Below are positions 36,719 to 44,965 of a DNA stretch of 64,000 bases, in pieces (the stretch's first letter is position 1; each line of letters opens with the position of its first letter). The notes under the pieces are model-generated. The model was not told where the DNA came from, searched no databases, and was given only the letters and a program-made list of their open reading frames with translations. This DNA comes from Acetobacter okinawensis (lineage in GTDB: Bacteria; Pseudomonadota; Alphaproteobacteria; Acetobacterales; Acetobacteraceae): contig NZ_JOPJ01000006.1 in NCBI RefSeq assembly GCF_002153655.1, forward strand, positions 186,001 to 250,000, read 5' to 3'. A program made the position numbers and the translations under genes.

Positions 36719-36884
36719 AACACAGCCAGAGGAACAGCATCTGCGGTCTGTCGTTGATTGGGGACCAGTCTTATCTGGATTTGCATCGCAGATAAACGCA
36801 TAGATCCCGCGTTATTACACGGAAGCGTGTATATGATTTATATATATCGCAAGAATATTACAAAAAACGGCTTTTTCTGAGAAT

Positions 36885-36910
36885 TATCTATATTTCACAA
36901 GATATAGATA
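36885..36910. repeat. 9-bp inverted repeat in AT-rich promoter region
   Basis: TATCTATAT (36885-36893) and ATATAGATA (36902-36910) are perfect reverse complements with an 8-nt spacer. The size and the position between two divergent operons resemble a repressor or activator operator. Confidence 0.5.
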
Positions 36911-37194
36911 GGCGGATATTTGCATGCACGTCATGCATTTTCTTCAAGGTGTGGGGATGTGCCGGGGCGTTCCGGTGAGCGTGTGGGGGTAAAGAATCCG
37001 ACCGGTCGAAGAATCGGGCGCTGGCCGTGTTGCACATTTGTTGCAAGGTAAGGGTTGAAAGCAACGCACCTTTCTTTTAAGGAAGCGCATTCGCGCACGC
37101 GACCGGGCCTGTGGGGCATGCCTGGCCGTGCAGAAGCCGCTCAACCCTGTTTGGGGGCGGGCGGTTATGTCCAGCGTAGTTCAGGAGTAAAGAA

Positions 37195-37395
37195 ATGCCC
37201 AAAATGAAGACCAAATCGTCGGTCAAAAAGCGGTTTAAAATCACCGCGACCGGCAAGGTGCTCTCCGGTCCGAGCGGCAAGCGTCACGGCATGATCAAGC
37301 GTACCCAGAAGATGAAGCGTTCCGCTCGCGGCACGCAGGTTCTTCAGCCGCAGGACGGCCGTACGGTTAAGCAGTGGGCCCCCTACGGGCTTTAA
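37195..37395 (+). CDS. rpmI: 50S ribosomal protein L35
   Basis: The 66-aa basic protein starts [15 protein letters not shown], the universal L35 N-terminus, and contains [15 protein letters not shown]. It is part of the large ribosomal subunit. AGGAG stands 6 nt before the ATG. It is followed 14 nt later by rplT, the conserved rpmI-rplT pair. The usual upstream infC is missing, so the pair must have its own promoter in the 535-bp gap upstream. Confidence 0.97.
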   Translation: MPKMKTKSSVKKRFKITATGKVLSGPSGKRHGMIKRTQKMKRSARGTQVLQPQDGRTVKQWAPYGL

Positions 37396-37409
37396 GGAGC
37401 ATCTGAGAT

Positions 37410-37769
37410 ATGGCACGTGTCAAACGCGGTGTAACCACACTCGCACGCCACAAAAAAGTTCTGGAACTGTCCAAGGGTTACCGCGGCCGGTCTTCCACCA
37501 ACTATCGTATTGCTCTGGAACGCGTGGAAAAGGCGCTCCAGTACGCATATCGTGACCGCCGCAACAAGAAGCGTGAATTCCGCGCTCTGTGGATCCAGCG
37601 TATTAACGCCGCCGTGCGTGAACACGGCCTGACCTACAGCCGTTTCATCAACGGTCTGGCCAAGGCAGGGATCGAGATCGACCGCAAGGTTCTGGCCGCC
37701 ATCGCATTTGATGACGCAGCAACCTTTGCCGAAATCGTTAAAAAGGCACAGGCCGCTCTGGCTGCCTGA
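37410..37769 (+). CDS. rplT: 50S ribosomal protein L20
   Basis: The 119-aa L20 protein begins [27 protein letters not shown], the strongly conserved RNA-binding N-terminus, and has the globular C-terminal domain with [21 protein letters not shown]20 binds 23S rRNA early in assembly and represses its own operon in several bacteria. A terminator-like stem follows at 37800-37825, before pheS. Confidence 0.97.
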   Translation: MARVKRGVTTLARHKKVLELSKGYRGRSSTNYRIALERVEKALQYAYRDRRNKKREFRALWIQRINAAVREHGLTYSRFINGLAKAGIEIDRKVLAAIAFDDAATFAEIVKKAQAALAA

Positions 37770-37799
37770 TTGCCGTTTTTGGCTGATACGGTTTACAAG

Positions 37800-37834
37800 A
37801 AGGTCGTCCATTACCGGGCGGCCTTTTTGTTTTT
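37800..37834 (+). terminator. Stem-loop and T run between rplT and pheS
   Basis: Arms 37800-37809 and 37816-37825 form a 10-bp stem with two G-U pairs and a 6-nt loop, followed by TTTTTGTTTTT. This looks like a rho-independent terminator or an attenuator limiting read-through from the ribosomal protein genes into pheS. Confidence 0.75.
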
Positions 37835-37840
37835 GGGCGG

Positions 37841-37927
37841 ATGGTTTTTGGCTCTGGGGGGTTTTCTCCCTTCGTGGAAGACTGTATCCGCCCGGTAGCA
37901 TTTTTTCCTCAGCGCGGGGTTCCATGA
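37841..37927 (+). CDS. Candidate 28-residue leader peptide of pheS
   Basis: A short reading frame starts at ATG 37841 and stops at TGA 37925-37927, overlapping the pheS ATG in an ATGA arrangement. Of 28 residues five are Phe (positions 3, 8, 11, 21, 22), including an FF pair. Phe-rich leader peptides control pheST in enterobacteria by attenuation. Against this, the terminator-like stem lies upstream of the frame rather than after it, and the ribosome site (GGGCGG directly before the ATG) is poor. Treat as a candidate only. Confidence 0.3.
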   Translation: MVFGSGGFSPFVEDCIRPVAFFPQRGVP

Positions 37928-38994
37928 GCGACGATCTAGAAACTCTTCGGCAGGACGTCCTGTCGGAACTGGCGGGTGCCACAGACCTGCGGGCATGGGA
38001 TGCCGTGCGCGTTGGCACTCTGGGCAAATCCGGTCGGCTGACCGGCCTGCTCAAAGCACTGGGGAAAATGCAGCCCGATGAACGCAAGGCCCGTGGCGTT
38101 GCGCTCAACCGGCTGCGTGACGAGCTGACACAGGCTGTGGAAGCACGCGGGCGCGAGCTGGAAGCGGCGGCCCTGCAGGCCCGCCTGATTGCGGAACGGC
38201 TGGATGTTACCGCCCCCCCACCGGCGGAAGTTGCAGGCTATATCCACCCGATCAGCCGCACGATTGAGGAAATGACGGCCATTTTTGGCGTTATGGGTTT
38301 TCAGGTGGCAGAAGGGCCGGATATCGAGACCGACTGGCATAATTTTTCGGCTCTGAACACGCCCGACCACCACCCCGCCAGAACCGACCACGACACGTTT
38401 TACCTCCCGCCCTCTCCGGGGCTGGACGTGACCCGCGTACTGCGTACCCAGACCTCGGGCGTGCAGATCCGCACCATGCTTGGGCAAAAGCCCCCCATCC
38501 GTATTATTGCACCCGGCCGCACCTACCGCGCGGACCACGATGCAACGCACTCCCCCATGTTCCACCAGTGCGAAGGTCTGGTTGTGGGGCAGGGGATTAC
38601 TCTTGGGCACCTCAAAGGCTGCCTGATCGAGTTCCTGCGTGCATTCTTTGGCAAGCCGTCCCTGCCGGTGCGCTTCCGCTCCTCCTACTTCCCGTTTACC
38701 GAACCCTCGCTGGAGGTGGATATCGGCTGGTCACGCAAAACGGGTGAGATCGGGGCAGGGGAAGACTGGCTGGAGGTGCTGGGGGCAGGCATGGTGCATG
38801 CGCGCGTTCTGGCCAACTGCGGTCTGGACCCGCGCGAGTGGCAGGGCTTTGCCTTTGGTATGGGGGTCGAGCGTCTGGCAATGCTGAAGAACGGCATTCC
38901 CGACCTGCGCTCGTTCTATGAAAGCGATATCCGCTGGCTGCGACATTACGGGGCAGACCCGCTCGCACCCGCACTGCTGCACGAAGGGGTGTGA
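37924..38994 (+). CDS. pheS: Phenylalanyl-tRNA synthetase alpha subunit
   Basis: PheS is the catalytic subunit that activates Phe and charges tRNA-Phe. The 356-aa protein starts MSDDLETLRQDVLSEL, has the N-terminal coiled coil (~1-100), and class II motifs: motif 2 around FRSSYFPFTEPSLEVD, motif 3 in GFAFGMGVERLAML. It also has the family signatures FNFxx-type HNFSALNTPDHHPAR and RTYRADHDATHSPMFHQCEG. The frame is open far upstream into rplT, but the family N-terminus fixes the start at 37924. It is followed by pheT after 4 nt. Confidence 0.96.
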   Translation: MSDDLETLRQDVLSELAGATDLRAWDAVRVGTLGKSGRLTGLLKALGKMQPDERKARGVALNRLRDELTQAVEARGRELEAAALQARLIAERLDVTAPPPAEVAGYIHPISRTIEEMTAIFGVMGFQVAEGPDIETDWHNFSALNTPDHHPARTDHDTFYLPPSPGLDVTRVLRTQTSGVQIRTMLGQKPPIRIIAPGRTYRADHDATHSPMFHQCEGLVVGQGITLGHLKGCLIEFLRAFFGKPSLPVRFRSSYFPFTEPSLEVDIGWSRKTGEIGAGEDWLEVLGAGMVHARVLANCGLDPREWQGFAFGMGVERLAMLKNGIPDLRSFYESDIRWLRHYGADPLAPALLHEGV

Positions 38995-38998
38995 GAGT

Positions 38999-41458
38999 AT
39001 GAAGTTCACGCTGTCATGGCTGTATGACCATCTGGAAACACAGGCAACGCTGGCCGAAATCTGTGCAACGCTCAACCAGATCGGTCTGGAGGTGGAAAGT
39101 GTCGAGAACAAGGGCGCAGCTCTGGCACCTTTCCTGACGGCCCGCATTCTGGACGCGCAGCCCCACCCCAATGCGGACCGGCTACAGGTTTGCAGGGTTG
39201 ATGCCGGGCCGGGCTTTTCGGACGTGCAGGTCGTGTGCGGTGCCCCCAATGCGCGCAAGGATCTGGCGGTCATTTTTGCACCACCGGGCGCTTATGTGCC
39301 GGGGCTGGATGTGACCATCAAGGCCGGTAAGGTGCGGGGCGAGCTGAGCGGGGGCATGCTGTGCTCCCTGCGTGAGCTTGGGCTGGGGGAAGAAACCAGC
39401 GGTATTGCCGAGCTGCCAGCCGATACACTCCCCGGCCAGTCCTACCCCGATTTTGCCGGGCTGGATGATGTGGTGATCGACATTGCCATTACCCCCAACC
39501 GGGGTGATGCGCTGGGTGTGCGTGGTATTGCGCGGGATCTGGCGGCTGCGGGCCTTGGCACATTGCGCCCATGGCTGGCCGAAACGGTGGAGGGGACGTT
39601 TGCCTCCCCCGTGGAGTGGGCCATTACCTACCCCGAAGCCTGCCCGTGGGTACTGGGGCGGACCATTCGCGGTGTTAAAAACGGTCCCAGCCCGGAATGG
39701 CTGCGCAACCGGCTGGAAAGTGTTGGCCTGCGCTCCATTTCCACGCTGGTCGATATTACCAACTACTTCTGCTTTGATCTGGGGCGCCCCCTGCATGTGT
39801 TTGATGCGGGCAAAATTGCAGGCGGCAAATTGACCCTGTGCCGTGGCGCGGGCGAGACCTTCCGCACGCTGGACGGGCAGGAATGCACGGTCACGGCCGA
39901 AGACTGCGTGATTGCGGACCAGAATGGTGTGCAGTCCCTTGCCGGGATTATGGGGGGGGAGGCAACAGGTGCCACCGAGAGCACGACCGATGTGTTCGTG
40001 GAGTGCGCTCTGTTTGACCCCGTGCGCGTGGCTTTGAGCAGCCGCAGGCTCGGCCTGTCGTCCGATTCCAGCTACCGCTTTGAGCGGGGCGTGGATCAGG
40101 CCCTGCCCGTGGCGGCTCTTGAGGCCGCAACCCGTATGATTATTGAGCTGTGTGGCGGTCGGGCCAGCGAAGTTGTCTCCGCCGGGCAGCAGCCTGCATG
40201 GCAGCGCACGGCAACCCTGCGCTTTAACCGTGTGCGTGACCTCGGCGGGCTTGACGTGCCTGCGGACGAGAGCGTGGCGCTGCTGGAAAAACTGGGTTTT
40301 GAGGTACGGGCACGTACCGCAGAACAGGTGGAATGTGCCGTGCCTGCATGGCGTAATGACGTGGCGCAGGCTCCTGTTCTGTCACAAGGTGCAAGCCTGC
40401 CAGCCGATGTGGCAGCGCAGGCGGCTCAGGGTGTTGCAACCATTGAGGCCGAGAGCGATCTGGTTGAGGAGGTTCTGCGGCTCAAAGGGCTGGATGCAGT
40501 ACCTGCCGTGCCGCTGCCGCCCATTAGCGTGGTACCCGGTGCTTCCCTTACCCCTGCGCAGGGGCGGTTTGCGCTGGCACGCCGCGTGCTGGCCGCGCGT
40601 GGGTTAACGGAGACGGTGGGTTTTTCCTTTGTCTCACACGAGGAGGCCGTACATTTTGGCGGCGCGCCCGAAAGCCTGCGCCTGCTCAACCCCATTGCCT
40701 CCGATCTGGACCAGATGCGGCCGACACCACTGGTTAATCTGGTCGCGGCGATCCGGCACAACAGCGTGCGTGGCTGGGGTGATATCGGGTTGTTTGAAAT
40801 TGGTCCGGCCTTTGCGGAGGCTGCACAGCAGACATTGGCCGCAGGTGTGCGCGCAGGCCACACGCAGCGTTACCCCGGCATGGCCAGCAATGCTGTCTCC
40901 CTTTGGGCCGCCAAGGCGGATGCGCTGGAACTGCTGCGCCAGTTTGGCGTCAACTCCGATGCCATAACAACCACGGCGGATGCACCAGCATGGTACCACC
41001 CCGGTCGTTCCGGCGTGTTGCGGCAGGGGCCCAAGAACATTCTGGCGTATTTTGGCGAGCTGCATCCTTCGGTGTTGCAGGCGGCCGATATTGATGTGCC
41101 GGTGGTGGCGTTTGAAGTGTTTGTGCAAAACGTACCGCAGCCCAAAAAGAAGAAGAAAAGCGCACCTGCTCTTTCTGCCTTCCAACCTGTGCGGCGTGAT
41201 TTTGCGTTTGTGCTTGCGCAGGATATTCCGGTGGAAAGCGTGCTGCGTGCCGTGCGCGGGGCGGACCGCCAGCTTGTGAGCGATGTCAGCCTGTTTGACA
41301 TATACACAGGCCCGCATGTGGCAGAAGGCATGCGCTCGGTCGGGGTGGAAGTCACCCTCCAGCCAACCGACAAAAGCCTGACAGATGCGGAGCTTGAGGC
41401 CGTGTCCGACCGTATTGTCGCGGCTGTTGGCAAGGCAACGGGCGGCGTTCTGCGCTAA
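38999..41458 (+). CDS. pheT: Phenylalanyl-tRNA synthetase beta subunit
   Basis: PheT is the 819-aa partner of PheS, needed for tRNA binding and editing. Domains in order: an N-terminal MKFTLSWLYDHL, the EMAP-like tRNA-binding domain (~40-150, HPNADRLQVCRVDAG), the B3/B4 editing domain (LVDITNYFCFDLGRPLHVFDA at ~247-268), B5 (~400-500), a pseudo-synthetase domain and the C-terminal anticodon-binding fold (AFQPVRRDFAFVLAQD onward). A Lys-rich stretch (QPKKKKKSA) joins the last two. The start at 38999 lies 4 nt after the pheS stop; both should be expressed as one unit. Confidence 0.95.
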   Translation: MKFTLSWLYDHLETQATLAEICATLNQIGLEVESVENKGAALAPFLTARILDAQPHPNADRLQVCRVDAGPGFSDVQVVCGAPNARKDLAVIFAPPGAYVPGLDVTIKAGKVRGELSGGMLCSLRELGLGEETSGIAELPADTLPGQSYPDFAGLDDVVIDIAITPNRGDALGVRGIARDLAAAGLGTLRPWLAETVEGTFASPVEWAITYPEACPWVLGRTIRGVKNGPSPEWLRNRLESVGLRSISTLVDITNYFCFDLGRPLHVFDAGKIAGGKLTLCRGAGETFRTLDGQECTVTAEDCVIADQNGVQSLAGIMGGEATGATESTTDVFVECALFDPVRVALSSRRLGLSSDSSYRFERGVDQALPVAALEAATRMIIELCGGRASEVVSAGQQPAWQRTATLRFNRVRDLGGLDVPADESVALLEKLGFEVRARTAEQVECAVPAWRNDVAQAPVLSQGASLPADVAAQAAQGVATIEAESDLVEEVLRLKGLDAVPAVPLPPISVVPGASLTPAQGRFALARRVLAARGLTETVGFSFVSHEEAVHFGGAPESLRLLNPIASDLDQMRPTPLVNLVAAIRHNSVRGWGDIGLFEIGPAFAEAAQQTLAAGVRAGHTQRYPGMASNAVSLWAAKADALELLRQFGVNSDAITTTADAPAWYHPGRSGVLRQGPKNILAYFGELHPSVLQAADIDVPVVAFEVFVQNVPQPKKKKKSAPALSAFQPVRRDFAFVLAQDIPVESVLRAVRGADRQLVSDVSLFDIYTGPHVAEGMRSVGVEVTLQPTDKSLTDAELEAVSDRIVAAVGKATGGVLR

Positions 41459-41487
41459 CAAGACACCGGCCGCATAAGGAGCAGATC

Positions 41488-42525
41488 ATGGCCTGTTATT
41501 CCTCCGCTACCGCGCGTTCCCCGTTCAGGGCCGGGTTTGTTGCTCTGCTGCTGTGTGGTGGGCTGGCCTTGTCCGCCACGGCACGGGCGGAGGAGGTTAC
41601 GGGGGCAGGCTCCAGCTTTGCCGCGCCCCTGTATCAGGCGTGGTCTGCGGCAGCGCCTGCTTCGGTGGATGTGCTGGTCAATTACCAGACCATAGGATCG
41701 GGTGCCGGGCAGAACCAGATTCTGGCAGGGACTGTAGATTTTGGGGCATCCGATGCCCCTATGGCTCCGGCACGGCTGAAGGCAGGCAACCTGCTTCAGG
41801 TACCAACAGCCATTGGCGGGGTGGTGATTACGGCCAATGTTCCCGGTATTGCCAGCGGGGATTTGCGCCTGAGCGGGCCTGTTCTGGCGGCAATTTATGC
41901 CGGGACCATTACGCAGTGGAATGATCCGCAGATTATGGCCCTTAACCCCGGCCTGCACCTGCCTGATCAGGTCATTGCGCCATTACACCGTGCGGATGGT
42001 TCTGGCACCACATATGTTTTTACAGACTACCTTGCCCATGTCTCGCCTGAATGGAAGGAGGGCGTGGGCAAAGGGACTTCGGTCGCATGGCCCGCCGGTG
42101 CCGGTACACGTGGTAACGACGGCATTGCCGCCTATGTGCGCAATACCGCAGGCAGCATTGGCTACCTTGAATATGCTTATGCCGAACGGAACCATCTGGC
42201 ACTTGTGCAGATGCAGAACCACGCCGGGGTTTTTGTCAGCCCGACAGTGACGAGTTTTGCGCAGGCAGCGCAGGCCGCCCAGTGGGATGAGACTGACCTG
42301 ACAGCCGCCCTGAGCGATGCGGCGGGGGCGCAGAGCTGGCCGATTATTACCACAACCTATGTGCTGTTCCCTGCTACGGCCACGTCCGATAACGAAGGCG
42401 CAGCGGTGCGGCGCTTTTTCCGGTGGGGTCTGGTGGAAGGGGCTGCTGTAACCAGTCAGCTTGATTATGTGCCGCTGCCGGAGCGGATCCGGGCGCTGGC
42501 GCTCAGGCGGCTGGGGGCGGAGTAG
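41488..42525 (+). CDS. pstS: PstS-like phosphate-binding periplasmic protein (orphan)
   Basis: The 345-aa protein has a signal peptide (residues ~1-34, ATARA-E) and the PstS fold: VTGAGSSFAAPLYQAW at ~36-52, VNYQTIGSGAGQNQILAGTVDFGASDAPM at ~63-92, and APLHRADGSGTTYVFTDYL at ~168-187. The Ser, Asp and Arg residues that hold phosphate in E. coli PstS are present in these motifs. It would deliver phosphate to a PstCAB transporter, but no pst permease, ATPase or phoU is adjacent. It follows pheT by 29 nt in the same direction. Confidence 0.88.
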   Translation: MACYSSATARSPFRAGFVALLLCGGLALSATARAEEVTGAGSSFAAPLYQAWSAAAPASVDVLVNYQTIGSGAGQNQILAGTVDFGASDAPMAPARLKAGNLLQVPTAIGGVVITANVPGIASGDLRLSGPVLAAIYAGTITQWNDPQIMALNPGLHLPDQVIAPLHRADGSGTTYVFTDYLAHVSPEWKEGVGKGTSVAWPAGAGTRGNDGIAAYVRNTAGSIGYLEYAYAERNHLALVQMQNHAGVFVSPTVTSFAQAAQAAQWDETDLTAALSDAAGAQSWPIITTTYVLFPATATSDNEGAAVRRFFRWGLVEGAAVTSQLDYVPLPERIRALALRRLGAE

Positions 42526-42572
42526 AGCGTTGGCGGGTTTATCCCGCGTTCATTCCACACTTGTCCTGTATT

Positions 42573-42595
42573 TCATCCACAGATTCTGTGGATAA
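42573..42595. promoter_or_regulatory. Two inverted DnaA-box-like sites
   Basis: A perfect DnaA box TTATCCACA lies on the minus strand (42587-42595) and a one-mismatch box TCATCCACA on the plus strand (42573-42581). They form an 8-bp inverted repeat around a 3-nt loop, between two convergent genes. They could be a DnaA site or simply a hairpin ending transcription; no T run follows. Confidence 0.35.
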
Positions 42596-42611
42596 CACTG
42601 CCTGACCCCAT

Positions 42612-44321
42612 TCAGTGCAACCAGACCTGTGAGAACAGGAGCTGGTTGACATCGGTGTAAAAAAAGTTCCGCATCCGGGCGGATGTCAGCACCACATTGT
42701 CTTTTTCAATCACCGGAGCGGCGGGTGCCTGTTCCATGACCAGCCTGTTGGCTTCCTGCCAGAGCAGGTTGCGCTGTATGGTGTTCAGGTCAGTATCGGT
42801 TTTGGCCCGGTCCATAACGGCTTGCGCCTGCGGGTTACAAAAACCCGGAATATTGATGGAACTATCGGAATGTGGATGAAAGTTTTCACACCCGAACAAT
42901 GCATCCACAAAGTTGGAGGGGGACGGGTAATCCGCTGACCAGCTTGTCAGGGATATCTGCACATGGTTGTCCGTGTTCTGGATATACGCCAGATGCAGGC
43001 TGCTGCTTAGCGGGCGCAATGCGGCCTGGTACCCAAGGTTCTGGAGCATGTCGCGCACCCAGGTGCCCATGGCCATATCCGTGCTGGTGTTGGCGACAAC
43101 CAGCGTGACCTTTTGCCCCATGGTACCACTTTCCTGCACAAGGCGGCGTGCGGTGGGCATGTCGGGGGCACTCCACCGGGGAGCGGGGGCGTGGGGTGAG
43201 GCCCCGCGCGTATAGGGGCATTGCGGCTCACCGCTGTCCACAATGGAGGGAATAAGGCCACACAGAGGGCGTGCAATGCCGGGGCCACCGTAAAGGATCA
43301 CCATGGCCTTGCGGTTGAGCGCGTAGTTGACGGCCTGACGCACCCGTATGTCCGTAAAAGGGGGCTCATGCATGTTCATGGGCAAAAAGTAGAGCGAGGC
43401 ATGGCGCATGACGTGCGTTTGCGCGGCAAAGCGGGCGCCGAGTTCCCCCAACCGGTCAAGGGGAATGGTGTCGGCCATCCAGTCATACTGGCCGTTTTCT
43501 ACGGCTGTGACGGCGGCTTCTTCGGGTATGCCAAAGGTGTATTCAATCCGCTCGGGGTAAGCTGCGGGCTGTGCCTGTGGGTTCCAGACATGAAAAGCCG
43601 GATTGCGGTCAAGGGTTAGAAAGCTGTTGGGGTTGTAGGCCTCCAGCCTGTATGGGCCGGTGCCGGGCAGGGGCATGTTGCCGGTATCACGCGCAGGGGC
43701 GCTGGCTGGCAGGATAACGGCGTGCGTAAAGGCAAGTTTTTGCAGGAACTCCGCATCGGGGTGGGTCAGGTGGAAGGTTATGCGCCTGCTGGGGGCATCG
43801 GCCTCTATCCCGTGTTCCAGTGTGCATGTAGCCGGGGTGCGCAGGCAGGCATCGGCTCCTGCGATTGCGCCGTAAAAAGCCCCCGCCGTTGGAGCGCCAA
43901 TACGAAAAAGCCGCTGGAAGGAGGCCACAACATCCGCCGTGGTGACGCGCTGCCCGTTGGAGAAGTAAATGTCAGGGCGCAGCGTAAAGCTGTAGGTCAG
44001 CCCGCCGTCCTGTGGGGTGGGCAGGGCTTCTGCCAGATCTGGCACAACGTCCTTGCCCGCCGGGCCTGTAACTTTGCGGAATGTGGTCAGCCCATCATAC
44101 ACATTGGCAAACAGGTTGATGTATTTGCCGGTGTAGTTGATCTGGGGGTCCAGCGTGCCGCCAGAGGATGTGGCAACCAGCCTGAGTGTGCCGCCAGCAT
44201 GCTCGGGCTGTGGCAGGTCAGGGGGAATTGCTGGTGCGCAAAACGCAGGGCTGGCCAGCAGGCAGGCGAGCGTAAAGCCCCCCATTAAAGCATGAAGGAC
44301 GCGCGCTTTAATGGCCTTCAT
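42612..44321 (-). CDS. Family-5 (peptide/oligopeptide type) solute-binding protein
   Basis: The 569-aa periplasmic protein has a signal peptide (ending AFC-A, ~residue 28) and the DppA/OppA-type fold: GGTLRLVATSSGGTLDPQINYTGKYINLFANVYDGLTTF at ~45-82, YSFTLRPDIYFSNGQRVTTADVVASFQRL near 115, and RVRQAVNYALNRKAMV near 330. It would bind a peptide or similar solute. No permease or ATPase is adjacent, so it either uses a transporter encoded elsewhere or has another role. Its ATG overlaps the end of the small membrane-protein gene upstream by 14 nt, so it sits third in a tight operon. Confidence 0.85.
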   Translation of the reverse strand: MKAIKARVLHALMGGFTLACLLASPAFCAPAIPPDLPQPEHAGGTLRLVATSSGGTLDPQINYTGKYINLFANVYDGLTTFRKVTGPAGKDVVPDLAEALPTPQDGGLTYSFTLRPDIYFSNGQRVTTADVVASFQRLFRIGAPTAGAFYGAIAGADACLRTPATCTLEHGIEADAPSRRITFHLTHPDAEFLQKLAFTHAVILPASAPARDTGNMPLPGTGPYRLEAYNPNSFLTLDRNPAFHVWNPQAQPAAYPERIEYTFGIPEEAAVTAVENGQYDWMADTIPLDRLGELGARFAAQTHVMRHASLYFLPMNMHEPPFTDIRVRQAVNYALNRKAMVILYGGPGIARPLCGLIPSIVDSGEPQCPYTRGASPHAPAPRWSAPDMPTARRLVQESGTMGQKVTLVVANTSTDMAMGTWVRDMLQNLGYQAALRPLSSSLHLAYIQNTDNHVQISLTSWSADYPSPSNFVDALFGCENFHPHSDSSINIPGFCNPQAQAVMDRAKTDTDLNTIQRNLLWQEANRLVMEQAPAAPVIEKDNVVLTSARMRNFFYTDVNQLLFSQVWLH

Positions 44322-44481
44322 TCTGGCCCATGGTCTGGGCAGGCTGTCCGGGCATGGGTTGTCCGGTCATCAGGGCAGAAAAACCCGAGTACATGGTGCA
44401 CAGCACAATAACGCCCACCATCACGGCCCCTGCAACAATGGCAATGCGGACAACTTTTTCGGTCTTGTCTTTATCGGTCAT
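44308..44481 (-). CDS. Small single-pass membrane protein
   Basis: The 57-aa product has a charged N-terminus (MTDKDKTEKVVR), one transmembrane helix (IAIVAGAVMVGVIVLCTMYSG, ~14-34) and a short Met/Pro/Gln-rich tail (MTGQPMPGQPAQTMGQ). It overlaps the lipoprotein gene upstream by 11 nt and the solute-binding protein gene downstream by 14 nt, in different frames, which is strong evidence that it is translated. I do not recognise the family. The Met-rich tail could bind metal or a partner, but that is speculative. Confidence 0.65.
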   Translation of the reverse strand: MTDKDKTEKVVRIAIVAGAVMVGVIVLCTMYSGFSALMTGQPMPGQPAQTMGQNEGH

Positions 44482-44710
44482 ATTGAAGGGCCTGAGGGTT
44501 GCTGTCGGGTTGCCGCTGGGCGTTATTGCGCGCGGTGGAGCCAGCCGGTGTTGCGGGTGGTCTGTACCAGTCGGGGGCGGCCTGCCCCATGTGCCGGTGT
44601 GGGCGGTAATAATGCGCATCTGGGTCTTCGGCGCAGGCGCAAAGGCCAGTCAGGACACATGCAAACAGGGCCAGGCGAAGCGGGGAGAGCGTCATCTGTT
44701 TCATGCTCAT
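44471..44710 (-). CDS. Small lipoprotein
   Basis: The 79-aa product has a lipoprotein signal (LRLALFACVLTGLCAC, with modified Cys in LCAC near residue 26). The mature part is ~54 residues, rich in Tyr, His, Arg and Pro (HYYRPHRHMGQAAPDWYRPP). Several Met codons lie close together (44716, 44710, 44704); the middle one has the best spacing to an AGG. The 3' end overlaps the small membrane-protein gene. Function unknown; as first gene of the trio, it may act with the solute-binding protein in the envelope. Confidence 0.66.
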   Translation of the reverse strand: MSMKQMTLSPLRLALFACVLTGLCACAEDPDAHYYRPHRHMGQAAPDWYRPPATPAGSTARNNAQRQPDSNPQALQYDR

Positions 44711-44965
44711 GAGCATACGCCTAATTTTTTCGGGCGCAAAGTCTTGCCCGGTGTGGTGCGCGCTCATGGCTGATGGGGGCTGCCGGTTTGGCAAATGCGG
44801 CAGGTATGCGGTGTGTGCATGTTCGTGTCTGGTGCTTGCGGGTGTGGCATGCTCGGCTCTGGCCTGTTACAAGCAGAGGCAGAAAGACGTATTTGCCATT
44901 TCCTTGCCTTATCATTGTGTTAGCAAGGGCAGAATCCGGCAGGTTTTGGAAAGAGAGGCATGGGT

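Larger units (their letters stand above)
36660..37194. other. Intergenic region between aldehyde dehydrogenase operon and rpmI
   Basis: No gene was recognised. The 535-bp region holds the promoters of two divergent operons. It contains a stem in the aldehyde dehydrogenase leader (36696-36718), a strongly AT-rich core (about 36815-36920) with a 9-bp inverted repeat, and a GC-rich leader before rpmI. infC, which often precedes rpmI, is absent here. Confidence 0.6.

Noticed and set aside
36660-37194. Searched for infC, tRNA or a small RNA gene in front of rpmI
   Set aside because: No reading frame like infC and no tRNA-like fold could be seen.
37708-37923. Extension of pheS upstream into rplT
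   Set aside because: The added residues cross a terminator-like stem and are unlike any PheS; the family N-terminus begins at 37924.
42573-42595. DnaA-box pair considered as an origin of replication
   Set aside because: Only two boxes, no AT-rich unwinding region and no origin-associated genes nearby.
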